This document shows positions 41,289 through 41,322 of a DNA stretch of 41,322 nt, one piece after another. Made by a program: the position numbers and the translations under genes. The stretch comes from an uncultured Pseudomonas sp. (GTDB lineage Bacteria; Pseudomonadota; Gammaproteobacteria; Pseudomonadales; Pseudomonadaceae). Positions within the stretch are counted from its first letter, which is position 1. Each line of letters opens with the position of its first letter. The notes beneath the pieces are model-generated. The model did no database searches and had not been told where the DNA came from. It was given only the letters and a program-made list of their open reading frames with translations. Location of the stretch: contig CALUCI010000027.1 in the NCBI GenBank assembly GCA_943914515.1, positions 1 through 41,322 of the forward strand. The letters run 5' to 3'.

Positions 41289-41322
41289 ATGTTGAATGAC
41301 CCGATTCCACCTCACGTTGACC
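41289..41322 (+). CDS. DUF177/YceD family protein, 5' end only
   Basis: The first 11 codons (MLNDPIPPHVD) are present before the window ends. The sequence is the typical start of the DUF177/YceD protein encoded upstream of ribosomal protein L32 (rpmF) in Pseudomonas, and position divergent from maf supports that. Very little sequence is available, so the call rests mainly on context and the N-terminal motif. Confidence 0.65.
   Translation, partial: MLNDPIPPHVD

Overview
The window is a stretch of Pseudomonas chromosome, most likely from the P. putida / P. fluorescens group. The branched-chain keto acid dehydrogenase operon with its divergent Lrp-type regulator (bkdR / bkdA1-bkdA2-bkdB-lpdV) reads almost residue for residue like that of P. 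putida. It sits next to the flagellar accessory block (PilZ protein, flgN, flgM, flgA, cheV, cheR) and a Pseudomonas-type REP doublet. Nearly all of the window is coding, with short gaps and many 1-11 bp gene overlaps. I see no tRNA, rRNA, CRISPR array, integrase or transposase.

Layout. (1) 134-8081: an uptake operon on the + strand with permease, fused double ATPase, lipoprotein solute-binding protein, second permease and a TonB-dependent receptor, a complete outer-to-inner membrane import route for an unknown peptide-like or metallophore-like ligand. (2) 8460-19937: a Ter (tellurite-resistance family) stress or surveillance locus on the + strand. It opens with an ATP-grasp ligase and a TerD-trypsin fusion. 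Five tightly overlapping enzyme genes follow (PRTase-TRSP, HAD, StiP/PRTase-PELOTA, CitE-like lyase, HAD-IB), then TerD, TerA, TerB, TerC, TerD and TerE. A bidirectional terminator separates these from a convergent TerF-type vWA gene (19996-21246). (3) 21350-24582: EamA exporter, glutathione transferase, AraC regulator and TraX-like membrane protein. (4) 24608-27098: an unknown protein and a two-gene unit (Fe(II)/2OG oxygenase plus TylF-like O-methyltransferase) preceded by a near-consensus sigma-28 (FliA) promoter. (5) 27244-32917: bkd operon and bkdR. (6) 33051-35909: glutamine-synthetase-like ligase and an MFS transporter. (7) 35958-40418: flagellar and chemotaxis genes. (8) 40472-41322: Maf-type pyrophosphatase, a 141-bp MITE-like palindromic element, and the strong promoter and first codons of a DUF177/YceD gene.

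The most interesting unit is the Ter locus. The general class (Ter proteins linked to a nucleotide/RNA-related enzyme module) is known, but its substrate and product are not, and the TerD-protease fusion between the ATP-grasp gene and the PRTase gene suggests a proteolytic output. The second lead is the FliA-controlled oxygenase/methyltransferase pair, which may modify flagellin or its glycan. All functional statements rest on reading motifs by eye; no database search was run.
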